Below are positions 15,890 through 28,592 of a DNA stretch of 64,000 nucleotides, piece after piece. A program made the translations under genes and the position numbers. The notes under the pieces are model-generated. The model did not search any database. It saw nothing but the letters and a program-made list of their open reading frames with translations, and was not told the origin of the DNA. Position 1 is the first letter of the stretch. Every line of letters begins with the position of its first letter. Source of the DNA: Paralichthys olivaceus (Eukaryota; Chordata; Actinopteri; Pleuronectiformes; Paralichthyidae). The stretch covers positions 410,001 through 474,000 of the forward strand of contig NC_091112.1 of assembly GCF_024713975.1 (NCBI RefSeq), given 5' to 3'.

Positions 15890-16061
15890 GTCAGAAGAAT
15901 GTGATTTGTGCAGTGACGTGATGTGAATGTCTCCATCACTACGACACAGCTTCACCAACAAGTTCCACAAAATATCGTGTCTGTGTAACTGGTTTCAAAT
16001 CACCATAGAAACACACGTTTATTTGAGACGCCTAATACACACGTTAGAATATATGTATATA

Positions 16062-16094
<33 letters not shown>

Positions 16095-17270
16095 CTGTAA
16101 CTTAATAATAATAAAGAGTAGAACAAATACGATCGATCACCAAAACAACATTATTGAATATAAAATGATCGGGATGTCACATGACAGGTGTGACCTTTGA
16201 CCTGAGATCAGGAGGCTGCGACTCATGAGTCAAAAATAAGAATAAAGCTGAAAAAAAATGTTTACTAAAGAGGAGGAGTCAGAGACCAGGACACTTGAAA
16301 ACCTCTGTCGTCATGGTTACATTAATGAGGTTGTCGAGGAGCGGTTCAATCACATGACAACACTTCAGCCATATTTGAATTCCTTAGTGCCCGCAGTAGA
16401 GACGTGACACCCGGGGACACCTCAGCAGCCACTTCACCTGTGGTCCGGCCAATTAGACGACGAGGATCACGTTTGGTTTCCATTACAGGAATCCTCTGCG
16501 TACAATCGAGGTCAGACAATCATCAAGGCGTTCCAAGGTGAAGGCAACAGCCACCTTAGAATTAATGAGAAATGTAATTAGCATTTGATTAGAGCAGACA
16601 AAAGACCGTGTACATACAGAACAGGGTGGAAGCACACGCCTATACTTACAGCTGACACCACCCACATTCTTTCAGGAACACACTGACCTGACCTTTAAGG
16701 CGACGCCCCGATAGGGGAGCGGCTACTGTACCCTACACTTGTCGTGTGTGGATATTGAACATGTGTGTGGTTATTGAACATGAGGTGAGTGAGATAAAGA
16801 AGGTAAACAGATGTGCAGATGTTTGTTAGTCATGAGTTGACGACACGTTAAGGTGCGTGACGACCTGCTGGTAGAAACTGGAACTGTTCTGTGTGAAGGT
16901 GCCACAGGCGGCCGGGGTCATGAAGCTCAGCAGAGTTCAGGACGTCTCTGGAGACGATGCGATGCTTTAGAGGTTTAGTTCACTGGTGGTGGGGCACCGC
17001 CCACTCTTGATTAGAGGGTGTTAACCTTTTCATATTTCTAAATATATACGTCACAAACTGTCGGCACCATTGACGCCGAAAGGTCTGCGACGGTTTGAAA
17101 CACTAGGTGGCGTAATGAGCCATGTTCAACTCATGAATGTAGATTTTTTGAATGAATGTGGTTTAACTGTGAAAAGTTTAAAACCAACATTAATGTGTTT
17201 TATCAACAAACACTCATATGTTTTAGTTTATAATTTAAAAACAGTTGAACGTTGAATTAGATAATGTATC
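15890..17270. other. Intergenic stretch without a supportable gene
   Basis: Contains a TA/TG microsatellite at about 16050-16096. I see no exon chain, domain or promoter signature. Confidence 0.5.
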
Positions 17271-17279
17271 TCTGAGGTG

Positions 17280-17790
17280 TTTAAGGCCGAGTATTAGAAC
17301 CTCTGTTTTAAGTTTAAAAAGAGTAAATTACAGCTCATCCAGGTTTTTATGTCTTTGAGACACGAAGTTTAGTTCATTACACTCTTCTGGTGTAGAGTGT
17401 TTCCTCATAGTGTTTCTCAGTGGAAGCATATATAATGAGAATAAAACTGGGCCGAGCACAGAACCCTGTGGAACACCGTGGTTAACTTTGGTGCGCACAG
17501 ATGGCATCATTTATTTACTCAAATTGAAATGGATCTGATAAATAGAATTTAAATAAGTTTAGGGAGGTTCCTTTGACGCTAATGAACTGTTCTAGTGTCT
17601 GTAATAAAACGATGATCAATAGTGTTGAATGCTGCACTGAGATCTAACAGGACGAGGACAGACACAAACATCTGGAGCTATGAGAAGGTCGTTAGTGACT
17701 TTGTCTCCGTGCTGTGATGAGTTCTAACACTGAAAGTCTTCACATGACTTTTCTGGAGAAGCTCTCACAGCTGATACGGGACAAGTTCTA
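17280..17790 (-). mobile_element. LINE remnant (L2/CR1-like reverse transcriptase), antisense
   Basis: On the minus strand, 17515-17430 encodes [20 protein letters not shown]. This is the reverse-transcriptase motif of fish LINEs of the L2/CR1 group, with PQG and SVLGP intact. The frame then degrades: the usual downstream YADD block cannot be read. The flank at 17600-17760 (gagatctaacaggacgagga and nearby) is a further part of the same element type. Inactive and 5'-truncated. Confidence 0.65.
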
Positions 17791-17870
17791 TCTTTATTTT
17801 GTTTTGTTTTATCGTATCTTAACAATGACTGTGTTATTATTATCTCTACTGCTTTTATAGAGAATACAAT

Positions 17871-19761
17871 ATGATCACTGACTGTATATAAAGATGATCA
17901 CTGACTGTATATAAAGATGATCACTGACTGTATATAAAGACCATCACTGAGTGTATATAAAGATGATCACTGACTGTATATAAAGATGATCACTGACTGT
18001 ATATAAAGACCATCACTGACTGTATATAAAGACCATCACTGACTGTATATAAAGATGATCACTGACTGTATATAAAGACCATCACTGACTGTATATAAAG
18101 ATGATCACTGACTGTATATAAAGATGATCACTGACTGTATATAAAGACCATCACTGACTGTATATAAAGACCATCACTGACTGTATATAAAGATGATCAC
18201 TGACTGTATATAAAGACCATCACTGACTGTATATAAAGACGATCACTGACTGTATATAAAGATGATCACTGACTGTATATAAAGATTCACCATCACTGAC
18301 TGTATATAAAGACCATCACTGACTGTATATAAAGATTCACCATCACTGACTGTATATAAAGATGATCACTGACTGTATATAAAGACGATCACTGACTGTA
18401 TATAAAGACCATCACTGACTGTATATAAAGATGATCACTGACTGTATATAAAGACCATCACTGACTGTATATAAAGATGATCACTGACTGTATATAAAGA
18501 TGATCACTGACTGTATATAAAGATGATCACTGACTGTATATAAAGACCATCACTGACTGTATATAAAGACCATCACTGACTGTATATAAAGATGATCACT
18601 GACTGTATATAAAGACCATCACTGACTGTATATAAAGACCATCACTGACTGTATATAAAGATTCACCATCACTGACTGTATATAAAGACCATCACTGACT
18701 GTATATAAAGATGATCACTGACTGTATATAAAGATGATCACTGACTGTATATAAAGACCATCACTGACTGTATATAAAGATGATCACTGACTGTATATAA
18801 AGACCATCACTGACTGTATATAAAGATGATCACTGACTGTATATAAAGATGATCACTGACTGTATATAAAGATGATCACTGACTGTATATAAAGATGATC
18901 ACTGACTGTATATAAAGACCATCACTGACTGTATATAAAGATGATCACTGACTGTATATAAAGATGATCACTGACTGTATATAAAGACCATCACTGACTG
19001 TATATAAAGATGATCACTGACTGTATATAAAGATGATCACTGACTGTATATAAAGACCATCACTGACTGTATATAAAGATGATCACTGACTGTATATAAA
19101 GACCATCACTGACTGTATATAAAGACCATCAGTGACTGTATATAAAGACCATCACTGACTGTATATAAAGATGATCACTGACTGTATATAAAGACGATCA
19201 CTGACTGTATATAAAGATGATCACTGACTGTATATAAAGATTCACCATCACTGACTGTATATAAAGACCATCACTGACTGTATATAAAGACCATCAGTGA
19301 CTGTATATAAAGACCATCACTGACTGTATATAAAGATGATCACTGACTGTATATAAAGATGATCACTGACTGTATATAAAGATGATCACTGACTGTATAT
19401 AAAGATTCACCATCACTGACTGTATATAAAGACACTGACTGTATATAAAGATGATCACTGACTGTATATAAAGACGATCACTGACTGTATATAAAGACCA
19501 TCACTGACTGTATATAAAGACGATCACTGACTGTATATAAAGATGATCACTGACTGTATATAAAGATGATCACTGACTGTATATAAAGATTCACCATCAC
19601 TGACTGTATATAAAGACACTGACTGTATATAAAGATGATCACTGACTGTATATAAAGACGATCACTGACTGTATATAAAGACCATCACTGACTGTATATA
19701 AAGACGATCACTGACTGTATATAAAGACGATCACTGACTGTATATAAAGATTCACCATCAC
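17871..19761. repeat. 23-bp TATATAAAG minisatellite, about 82 units (array B)
   Basis: The unit is gatgatcactgactgtatat plus aaa, with gaccatc and gacgatc variants. It is interspersed with 27-bp units (gattcaccatcactgactg...) and occasional 19-bp units (gacactgactg...). A higher-order pattern of about 184 bp is repeated near 19404 and 19588. The same 23-bp unit forms array A at 6428-7081. No gene lies inside. Confidence 0.97.
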
Positions 19762-19985
19762 ACCACAAGTTTGCCTAAAAACATCCACATTTGTTTTGGC
19801 CACATTATTTTACAGGTGAGCTACTTTAGGCTCACATCTGTTTGTATCTTTTATAAATGTAGAAGATCTTTTTAAAAATACATTTGTAAATATGATCTTT
19901 AAATGATTCTTCGTGAATTTAATGAACACTTGTATTATTGAGTAATGAAAAGCAGTTGATATCTTTGTCTCATTTTCTTGTGCAG

Positions 19986-20340
19986 ACTTCACAGTCTCTC
20001 TGTATCTGCTGAATCAAACACAACATGTGTTTACAGTGTGAACTGGTGGACCTGCTGCTCAGCTGACGATTCACCTGAAGAACAAGGTCACCGAACTCAT
20101 CAGGGTCAAATTCTGAAAGTCAGAGAATGTTTGTTGGCAGGTTTCCTCTCGTCACACCTCATTTCATGTGCATCGCCCACAGTGGCTGATAAGTTACTAT
20201 AATTATCTAATTATATGATACTATCTGCTCAGGCTGTACGGACACACCCTGAACAAAAACTTTAACTACAAGGTGGAGGAACTTTTTGTGGCATCAAGAG
20301 AAAGAGACAACAAACTGTCCCTGCACATGTGGGACAAATA
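19986..20340 (+). pseudogene. Possible decayed gene fragment upstream of the alanine-rich array
   Basis: Two stretches look like old coding exons. After an acceptor-like cttgtgcag at 19985, 19986-20104 reads DFTVSLYLLNQTQHVFTV, then an in-frame stop, then TGGPAAQLTIHLKNKVTELI. After tctgctcag at about 20232 the sequence reads RLYGHTLNKNFNYKVEELFV and continues ASRERDNKLSLHMWDK before a stop. The second piece is repeated ahead of copies 2 and 3 (about 27322-27400 and 35290-35400). I do not recognise the parent protein. Whether the two pieces were once joined is uncertain, because the first lacks a donor in the right phase. Confidence 0.3.
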
Positions 20341-20374
20341 CACCTTCATTTTATCAATTGTATGTTAAAATAGA

Positions 20375-20441
20375 GGACAGACAGAGGGCAGGTAGAGGAC
20401 AGACAGGGGCAGATAAACGACAGACAGGGGGCAGGTAGAGG
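20375..20441. repeat. 22-bp minisatellite, about 3 units (unit 1)
   Basis: The unit is aggacagacagagggcaggt plus ag. It is the short counterpart of the larger arrays ahead of copies 2 and 3. Confidence 0.85.
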
Positions 20442-20643
20442 ACTACTATTAAAATGTTTCCATGCATCACAACTATTAAAGCAGTTACGTGGAGCCTCGC
20501 CTTCATAGAACGCAGGTTACATAAATGTGCTGTTCTATGTTTAAACACAGGTATGAGCAAATTAAAGGACAACAAGTCATCAGTTTTAATTAGTGGGTTC
20601 GACAGGTTTCATCTCTATTAACCAGCATCCACACACTAAGAGT

Positions 20644-20746
20644 CCAATTACGTGGCAGGGAGGGGCGTCTCCGGGTCTGACATCATCATCATCGTCATTC
20701 ATGTGTCAATACCTGTGTTCCTGCTGCATCTTGGTGCATATATATA
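20644..20746 (+). promoter_or_regulatory. Promoter of alanine-rich copy 1
   Basis: A CCAAT box (20644-20648, in CCAATTACGTGG) lies about 90 bp upstream of a TATATATA box (20739-20746). The first exon would start near 20770, is non-coding and purine-rich, and ends at 20873 before a consensus GTGAGT donor. The arrangement is conserved in all three copies. Confidence 0.65.
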
Positions 20747-21229
20747 CAGGGTGAAGAGACAGGGACAGAAAGGACAAACTCAAACAAGAAGAAGAAGAGA
20801 CAGAGAAAGAGAGAGAGAGATACTGACCGTCGAGGAAACATCGTCACTTCACTGACTTCACTTCAACATCTGAGTGAGTTTTCAGTGATTTCATTTCATT
20901 TCAAATGTTTCTTTAGCTTTTATATGTCATATGTGCATATGATCATGTTCCTGTCAGTATCTCTTTTACAGTAGTTTTGGGTTTGATCAATTCAATTCAA
21001 TTCAATTTTATTTGTATAGCGCCAAATCATGATATACACGATCTCATTAAATGTCTCATAAATCACAGCACCAGTCGAGGCTGGAAATGTGTCCGACAGA
21101 TTTTATGATGTGACGTCATTTGACATGAACATGATCCAGTGTAGTTCAAGAGGAGTAGAGAGTTTTTTTAGTCAAATAACTGTATATGAGAACTTCATAC
21201 TGACAATATTTAGTTTTCTAACAATATTC

Positions 21230-21492
21230 ATCATGGCTGTGGCTGAGGGGTAGAGCGGTCGTCCTCCAAGCAGAAGGGCGGCAGCTCGATCCCTGGTCTT
21301 CCCATCTGCATGCCAAAGTGTCCTTGGGCAAGATGCTGAACCCCGAATTGCCCCATAGAACGAAAAAAGTGCTGCTAATAGATGCACTGTATGAATGTGT
21401 GTGTGAATGGGTGAATGGCAAACTGTAGTGTAAAGTGCTTTGAGTGGTCATCAAGACTAGAACAGCTCTATAAATACAAACCATTGACCATT
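21230..21492 (+). mobile_element. tRNA-derived SINE in intron 1, copy 1
   Basis: It begins with a tRNA-like head: a box A-like tggctgaggggtagagcgg and a box B-like ggcagctcgatccc. The body is typical of fish SINEs (catgccaaagtgtccttggg, then gtaaagtgctttgagtggtc). It lies in the intron just upstream of the signal-peptide exon and is present in all three units, so it predates the triplication. Confidence 0.75.
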
Positions 21493-21536
21493 TATTAACC
21501 GTCTCCTTTCAACTGTTTTTCATTTTCTTACAGACA

Positions 21537-24500
21537 ATGATCAGAGAAAGAGGAGGAGAACAGAAATCAATCAAAATGGTCGTCCACACTTTTGTCTTTG
21601 TTGTTATACTGATTGGTAAGTAATGATTTCTATGTTTTTAAGTTGTAAACTATTAACTCTGAAATATATGACTGAATTCTGACCAAACTCTTCAATGGAA
21701 ACAGCATCCATCAGCCAGACGGTAGAAGGAAGCCTGAAACTCAGGTGTCCCAGAAGTCCAGGTAACCTGACATCCACCTCAGCTGCTCCAACAACTTCCA
21801 CAGCTGCTCCCATAAGTGCTTCGATAACTCCCACTGCTGCATCAACAATTACCATGGCAACAATAGAAAGCCCAATCGGAGCAGCACCGGACCAAATCTC
21901 AAAAGCAACAGCAGCAAGCGTGACAGCAGTAGCAGCAGCAGTAGCAGCTACAGCAGCAGCTACAGCAGCAGTGGCAGGAACAACCTCTACAGGACAAGAT
22001 GCTGAAGATGCAGTAGCAGCTGCAGTAGCCGCTGCCACGGCTGCAATAAATGCAGCAGCAGCTTCTGAAGGACCATTAAGAGGAATAGCGCCAGGACAAG
22101 CTGCTCTAGAAGCAGCAAAAGCAGCTGCAAAAGCTAAATTAGCAGTAAACGCAGCGCTAAAAGCAGCTTCATCAGCCCCAGAATCAAAAGCAGGAATATT
22201 ACAACAAATAGTCGAGGCATCAGCCAATATATCAGCTGCAGCAGATAAAGTTGCAGAGGCTGTAGCTGCCGATGCCTCTTTGAACACAACAGAATCAGCA
22301 AAGTTAGTTGCAGCAGCTGCAAAAGAGGCAGCTGCTGCTGCAACAAGAGCTCTAGCAGCATTGCAGGTAGCATTATCAGAAGCCAAAAATGCAACATCTG
22401 GAGACAACACAGACTCACCATTAATGCAAGCATCAATGGTAGCAGCAGAAATAGCAATGGAAATGGCTGTAGCAACAGCAATGAAAGCAAAACAAGCAGC
22501 TGAAGCTGCAAACGATGCAGTAACAGCAACATCTGCACAAACATCAGTCAATAAGGCAAAAGAAGCAGTTGAAAAAGCTCGGGAAGCATCACAGATTGCA
22601 AAGGCTGCTGCACAAGCAGGAGAAACAGCAACATCTGCTGCTGCTACTGCAAATGCCATTTCTGCTGCAGGGGCACTAATTCCCACAACCTCAGCACCAA
22701 CAACAATGAGAACTACAGTATTATCTACTACTTCTACTACAACTACAACAATGGCTTCAAATGCATCACTACCAATAACACCACTCACAGCGGCATCCAC
22801 AGCAGCCACAGCAGCAACATCTGCAGCAACAGCAGTAGCAGCAGCAGCAGCAGCAGTTGCAGCAGCCGCTGCAGGACAACCACCCACAGCTGCAGAAAAT
22901 GCTTCAGAAACTGCACTAATAGCTGCTTCTACTGCCGCCGCTGTCACAGAAGGGAAGGCATCACCATCAATGGGAGCAGATGCAGCAACAACGGCAGCAA
23001 ATGCAGCTACAGCAGCAGCAGCAGCAGCAAAAGACGCAGCCAAAGCAGCACCAAATGCTACAGCAGTATTAGCACAACAAGCACTTGAGGCATCATTAAA
23101 AGCAGCTACAGCAGCAGAAGCAGCAGCAGAAGCAGCAAGATTCGCAGCAAGCATTAATGCATCACAAACAACACCAGCAACTGCAGCAGCTGTCACAGCA
23201 GCAGTTAAGTCTGCAGCACAGAAAGCAAAGGAAGCTGCAGACGATCTAAAAGCTTTACTTAAAGCAGCAGACTTAGAATCCCTACCAGCACAAACAGCAG
23301 CCATACTAAAATTAGCAATTGATTCAGCTGAGACAGCAGCAGAAATGGCTGCAGAGAGCGCAAAGAGGGCAGAAGAGGCAGCAGAAACTGCTGGAAAGGC
23401 ACTTGCATCACCACCAGGAGGGGCAGCAGCTCAACTGGAAGAAGCATCCATAAGTAAAGCAAAAGACGCAATAAATGCAGCAAAAGCAGCAGGTGCTGCT
23501 TCTACAGTCACTGCAGCAGGAGCTGCAGTGGCAGCGGCAGCGGCAGCGGCAGCACTGGACACAACTGCAGCAACAACTATACAGCCAACAACAGAGGGAG
23601 TAACAACAACACAATTAACAACACCATTGCCCATAACATTGTCACCAAGAGTAACACTAACAGTGAAAGCAGCATCTGCAGCAGCAGCAGCAGCAGCTAC
23701 TGCGGCAGCAGTAGGAGGGTCCACGTCTGCAGCGGCTGGAGCCACAACCAGCCCAGTTGCAGCAAAAGCCATGGAAGCTGCCCAAGATGCAGCCAGAGCT
23801 GCCATATTACTGGCAACAGGACAACAATCCCCAGCATTTGCAGCATTTGCAGCAACTACGGCTGCCCTTGCTGCCAAAGAAGCAGCAAAAGAAGCAAGTC
23901 TTGAGGCGGCAGCAGCCCCAGCATCAAAGAGAGAATCACTCAGAAGACTAGCCAATGCATCATCAATAGCTGCAGAGGCTGCTGAAGAAGCAGCAACAGC
24001 AGCAATGCTGGCAGCCTTTGGTGCCGCAACAGCTATTGAGAAAGTTGCACAAGCTGAAAAAACAGTGGCTGAAAAGGCAATAATAGTTGCAGGAATATTG
24101 AAAGCAGAATCATCATCCGTTAGTGGACCCACAGCAGCAGCCACACGTTTATCATTATCAGCATCGCAAGCAGTTGCAGGAATGACAGAAGCAACAGCAC
24201 TTATTGCATCTACGGCAATAGGGGACAAGGTAGCAGCAGCAAATGCAGCAGCAAAAAGCTCAGCAGCAGCAGCAAGGGCAGCCGAGGGGGCGCTCCCAAT
24301 TAAAGTGGATGCAACCACAGGACAACCACCAGTGGCAGGAACACCATCAACAGCACCAACGGAAAAACAAACTGCAGCAATAATATCATCCACCTCAGCA
24401 GCAGCAGCAGCGACTGCAGTGGCAGCCTCAACAGCAGCCGTTAGTGGAGCTACATCCAAAGAGTTAGAAGCTGCGATAAAATACGCACAAGTAGCAGCTC

Positions 24501-25987
24501 GAGCTGCCACCTTAGCAGCAAATGGAACAGCATCAGTATCCCAGGCAACAGCAGCAGCGGAAGAATCTGCAAAAGCAGCAGAAGCTGTAGCATTAGCAGC
24601 AATTCAAGCAGCATCAAAAGCACCAGCATCAATTGCAGTTGTGGTGGCAAAAATAGCACAGGAAGCATCAAAAGCTGCAAGGGCCGCAAGGGCAGCAGCA
24701 GCAGCAGCAAAAGCAGCCAATGAGGCAACTTCAGAAGCAGCATCTCAAAAGGCATTGATGGCAACAGACGAAGCTGCAAAAGCAGTGAGAAAATCAGCAA
24801 ATGATGCATTGGCAGCATTATCAGCAGTCCCAGCAGGAAAAGCAGAACAAATGACAGAAACAGCACGTTCAGCAATAGTCACAGCGAAAGCTGTGGCAGG
24901 GATAGCAGGAGCAACAGCATTTTCAGTAGAATCAGTGGTAAAGGCAGCAACAGCAAACAACTCTGAAATAATTACATCAAGTGCAAAATCAGCAGCAAGA
25001 AGTGCAACAGCAGCAGCAGGCGCTCTGCTTTCAACGGTATTAAACCCCACACCAGGCAGCAGTGCAGCACCAACCTTGGAAAGCACACCCAAGGCAACAA
25101 CAACAGCAGCAGCAGCAGCCGCAGCAGTTAAAGCAAAGGAAACCGCAGTAGTGGCGTCAACAGCAGCAGCTGCGGCTGCGGCTGCTGGTGCCTCAGCAGC
25201 TGCTGCAGCTGCTGGACCAGAGGCATCCGCAGCAGCCAAGAATGCAGCACAAGCTTCAAAAGAAGCAGCAAAGGCTGCTGCATTAGTTGCAGCAGGGGCA
25301 GCACCAGTGGAAACAGCAGCTGCGGCAGCAAGAAAAGCGGCCAAAGCAGCAGATGTGGCAGCACAAGCAGCAGTAGACGCAGCATCAAATACAGGCACAG
25401 CAGCACAAACAATACAAGCAGCGAAGATAGCAGCCTCAGCAAGAAAATTAGCTAAAGCGGCAGAAACTGCCGCAGCAGCAGCAACGCTGGCAGCAGCTGC
25501 AAATGCAGATACACAAACAATCTCAGGAACTGTAAAAGCTGCCAAAACAGTTGCCACAGAATCAAAAGAAGCAGCAAAACAACTGCGGGACGTTTTATCA
25601 CAGGCCACAGGGTCGACAGCAGCAGAGCAAGCAGCGATTGCAGGAGCACAGTCAGTGGCAGAGATGGCACAGGCAACAGCAACAGTAGCTACAACAGCAG
25701 CGGAAACAGCAGTAGACGCAGCATCACAAAAGTCACCAACATCCGAGGCAGATCTCACAGCAATAATGACATCAACAGCACAGGGGGCGGTGACATCAGC
25801 CTCAGCCGCAGCAACAGCAGCAGAGGCCCTCGCTGACAGCGCTAACAACGCAGCAGCAGCAGGTGGATCTGGATCTGGTTCTGAATCAGGATCAAATACA
25901 GGAAGCAACACAACAGGAGCTGCAGGTTACAACAAAATCAGCCTGGTTACTGTGGTGTTCGCTGTCATCGCTGCTCTGCTTCTGTGA
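21537..25987 (+). CDS. Giant alanine-rich, GPI-anchor-like surface protein, copy 1
   Basis: Coding exons 21537-21615 and 21705-25987 (phase 1, G|CA) give 1453 residues. Residues 1-26 hold a signal peptide (MVVHTFVFVVILIG core). The second methionine, residue 14, has the better start context (AAAATGG) and may be the true start. The mature part is overwhelmingly Ala with Thr, Ser, Lys, Glu and Val. There is a single Cys near the N-terminus (LKLRCPRSPG) and no Trp. About five long alanine-helix-like blocks are separated by Thr/Pro/Ser-rich, mucin-like linkers near residues 45-79, 352-380, 643-672, 892-915 and 1140-1162. The C-terminus is a Gly/Ser spacer, a small-residue region (SNTTGAAG) and a hydrophobic end (ISLVTVVFAVIAALLL), the layout of a GPI-attachment signal. 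Ala is mostly GCA. The family is not recognised. It resembles type I antifreeze proteins only in being Ala-rich; I see no regular 11-residue Thr spacing. The long antisense Ala/Val frames are shadows. Confidence 0.82.
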
Positions 25988-26335
25988 GGAGCAACTTAAC
26001 GCAGCTGGCTGCACTGAAGGACTGATATGTTCAATTGTAGAATATAAAGATGTATTTATTTTATTTTATCTCCACTTTTTCAGGTGTATATCTTAATTAT
26101 GAAAATGTAATATTTGTCTGAGAAGTTGGATCAAAGGAAATGAGAAAGGGAACAATGATCAATATTTTAATAATCACTAATCAGTAACAATAGAGATATT
26201 TAACCCTTTAAACAGCTGTAAATTATAGTATTTATTACCCTATTTATTGTGAGCGTGTGTTTGCACTGAATGAAACTGTTAATGTTCTATAGTTTAATGC
26301 AAATCATATTTGAAATTGTGACTGTTTTGATCATA

Positions 26336-26341
26336 AATAAA
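26336..26341 (+). terminator. Poly(A) signal, alanine-rich copy 1
   Basis: AATAAA about 350 bp after the stop codon, conserved in all three units. Confidence 0.6.
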
Positions 26342-26399
26342 CAGCTGATCTTGATGTATTTTATGAAAGAATGTGATTATGTCTTCATCAATAAATGAA

Positions 26400-27195
26400 C
26401 GATAACTGCATTTTGCTTTGATCTTTGTTTTCTTTGCCGAGCACATGGGTCCTATGCCGAGCATAGGATCAAAGTCAAAATCAACTTCAGCTCAACCAGT
26501 AACAACATTCACATGTTAGTGCTTCACTTTTAATCATCAAAATGTCAAGTTTTCACACTGAACGAGTACTTTTACTGTTAATACTTTTCCTTGGACATTT
26601 TCGTGAAGTTTTGGGCTTTTTAAATAAAAAGTAAAATGATTGTGTTGAAATAAATTCAATATTTTATATATAATATGAACATAAACATTATCAAGAGGAA
26701 GAAATGAATTTAATGATCAGATATTTTCAAATAAAATGTTAAGTTTGCTAACTGAACAAGTACTTTTACTTTTTAATACTTTTCCTTGGAGTTAAGTATC
26801 ATACACATTCTGTTTTTTTAATTTTAACTCAAGTGGATGGAGCGAGTGACTTATGCACCACTGAGAACAATACGCACCTAATAAACTGGTGACTGGGTGT
26901 ATAATCTCGAATCTCTGCATCTGATTATTAATTCTAAATATCTCTGAAACACATTTTCCAAAGGTGTGGTGCCGCAGACACAACTTGTACTTTACATGAA
27001 AATACAATTAGCGCAATTATCAGCAGCACTCAACTGGAGCATCAGAAAAGAACTTGAGGGTTCATAGAACAATGGAGGGCAGGAAGAAAGGTGAGTTTAC
27101 CTTTGTCACACCTTTAAAACACAAAGGGGATTCAATGACACACAAACCAACAATTATAAATCACAGTAGAGATGAATCACAAGGAGAGAAGCAAT
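26400..27195. other. AT-rich spacer between copies 1 and 2, no gene
   Basis: No coding signal. The sequence is nearly identical to 34349-35145 and 40250-41047. It contains two tandem-like acttttactgttaatacttt blocks and a small inverted motif (ccgagcacatgggtcctatg/ccgagcatagg). Confidence 0.5.
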
Positions 27196-28104
27196 GTACA
27201 GGGGACAGAGAGAGGACAGACGGAGCAGACAGAGGACAGACAGGGCAGATAATGGTCAGATAGGGGGCAGGTAGAGGACAGATGGGGGTAAATAAAATAG
27301 CTCTCTCAGACAGTTGGAACGGAGGTGGAGGAACTTTTTGTGGCATCAAGAGAAAGAGACAACAATTGTCCCTGCACATGTGGGACAATATACATATTAT
27401 CAATTGTATGTTAAAATAGAGGACAGACAGTGGGCAAGTAGTGGACAAACAGGGGGCAGGTAGAGGACAGACAGGGGGCAGATAGAGGACAGACAGAGGG
27501 CAGGTAGAGGACAGACAGGGGGCAGGTAGAGGACAGACAGAGGGCAGATAGAGGACAGACAGAGGGCAGGTAGAGGACAGACAGGGGGCAGGTAGAGGAC
27601 AGACAGGGGCAGATAGAGGACAGACAGAGGGCAGGTAGAGCACAGACAGAGGGCAGATAGAGGACAGACAGAGGGCAGGTAGAGGACAGACAGGGGGCAG
27701 GTAGAGGACAGACAGGGGCAGATAGAGGACAGACAGAGGGCAGGTAGAGGACAGACGGAGCAGAAAGAGGACAGACAGAGGGCAGGTAGAGGACAGACAG
27801 GGGGCAGGTAGAGGACAGACAGAGGGCAGGTAGAGGACAGACAGGGGGCAGGTAGAGGACAGACAGGGGCAGATAAACGACAGACAGGGGGCAGATAGAG
27901 GACAGACAGAGGGCAGGTAGAGGACAGACAGGGGGCAGATAGAGGACAGACAGAGGGCAGATAGAGGACAGACAGAGGGCAGGTAGAGGACAGACAGAGG
28001 GCAGATAGAGGACAGACAGAGGGCAGATAGAGAACAGACAGAGGGCAGGTAGAGGACAGACAGAGGGCAGATAGAGGACAGACAGAGGGCAGGTAGAGGA
28101 CAGA
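27195..28104. repeat. 22-bp minisatellite ahead of copy 2, about 31 units in the main block
   Basis: The unit is aggacagacagagggcaggt plus ag, with gggggcag and gcagatag variants, at 27417-28104, with a smaller block at 27195-27290. The 327-codon minus-strand frame (CPLPALCLSS repeats) is a repeat shadow. A piece of the decayed exon seen at 20232-20340 lies between the two blocks. Confidence 0.93.
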
Positions 28105-28592
28105 TGGGGGTAAATAAAATCTCTCTCTCAGACAGTTGGAACAAGTTACATTTTATTTCCTGGAGTCGTCTGATATATTTTTTAAAGACGTCGAATCGCA
28201 GAAGCTAAAAATTCCGGGTCTGAATACAGAGAAAAAGCAAGATGCTCAGAATTCTTAGGAAATATGTATAAATAATAAAACCATATACAATATTATAAAT
28301 AATTCATTATTTACAGGAAAGATCAGAGACTCAGAAATCACAGTGATGTAGAGTAAACACACACACACACACACAAATAAAATCTCTCCCTCTACTATTA
28401 AAATGTTTCCATGCATCACAACTATTAAAGCAGTTACGTGGAGCCTCGCCTTCATAGAACGCAGGTTACATAAATGTGCTGTTCTATGTTTAAACACAGG
28501 TATGAGCAAATTAAAGGACAACAAGTCATCAGTTTTAATTAGTGGGTTCGACAGGTTTCATCTCTATTAACCAGCATCCACACACTAAGAGT

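Larger units (their letters stand above)
20245..27305 (+). repeat. Tandem duplication unit 1 of the alanine-rich gene array
   Basis: Holds promoter, non-coding exon, SINE, both coding exons and about 1.2 kb of 3' flank. From about 20,450 to beyond 26,800 it aligns to unit 2 at an almost constant offset of 7949 bp. No indel is apparent across the 4.3-kb coding exon. Confidence 0.85.

Noticed and set aside
21233-21300. A tRNA gene
   Set aside because: A box A/B-like head is present, but it continues into a SINE body, occurs at several places and does not close an acceptor stem.
21604-25911. Long antisense open frames (566, 359 and 388 codons, Ala/Val-rich) opposite copy 1, and their equivalents in copies 2 and 3
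   Set aside because: GCA-rich coding sequence read backwards lacks stop codons by composition. These frames run across the intron, have no promoter or signal of their own, and the sense strand has a coherent gene.
21695-25987. Calling the alanine-rich proteins type I antifreeze proteins
   Set aside because: They share only high Ala content and export. Length, GPI-like tail, Thr/Pro linkers and the lack of visible 11-residue Thr spacing differ from known ones. Kept only as one hypothesis.
27161-28144. 327-codon minus-strand frame of CPLPALCLSS-type repeats
   Set aside because: It is the translation of the 22-bp minisatellite. Because 22 is not a multiple of three, the frame rotates through all readings and has no gene context.
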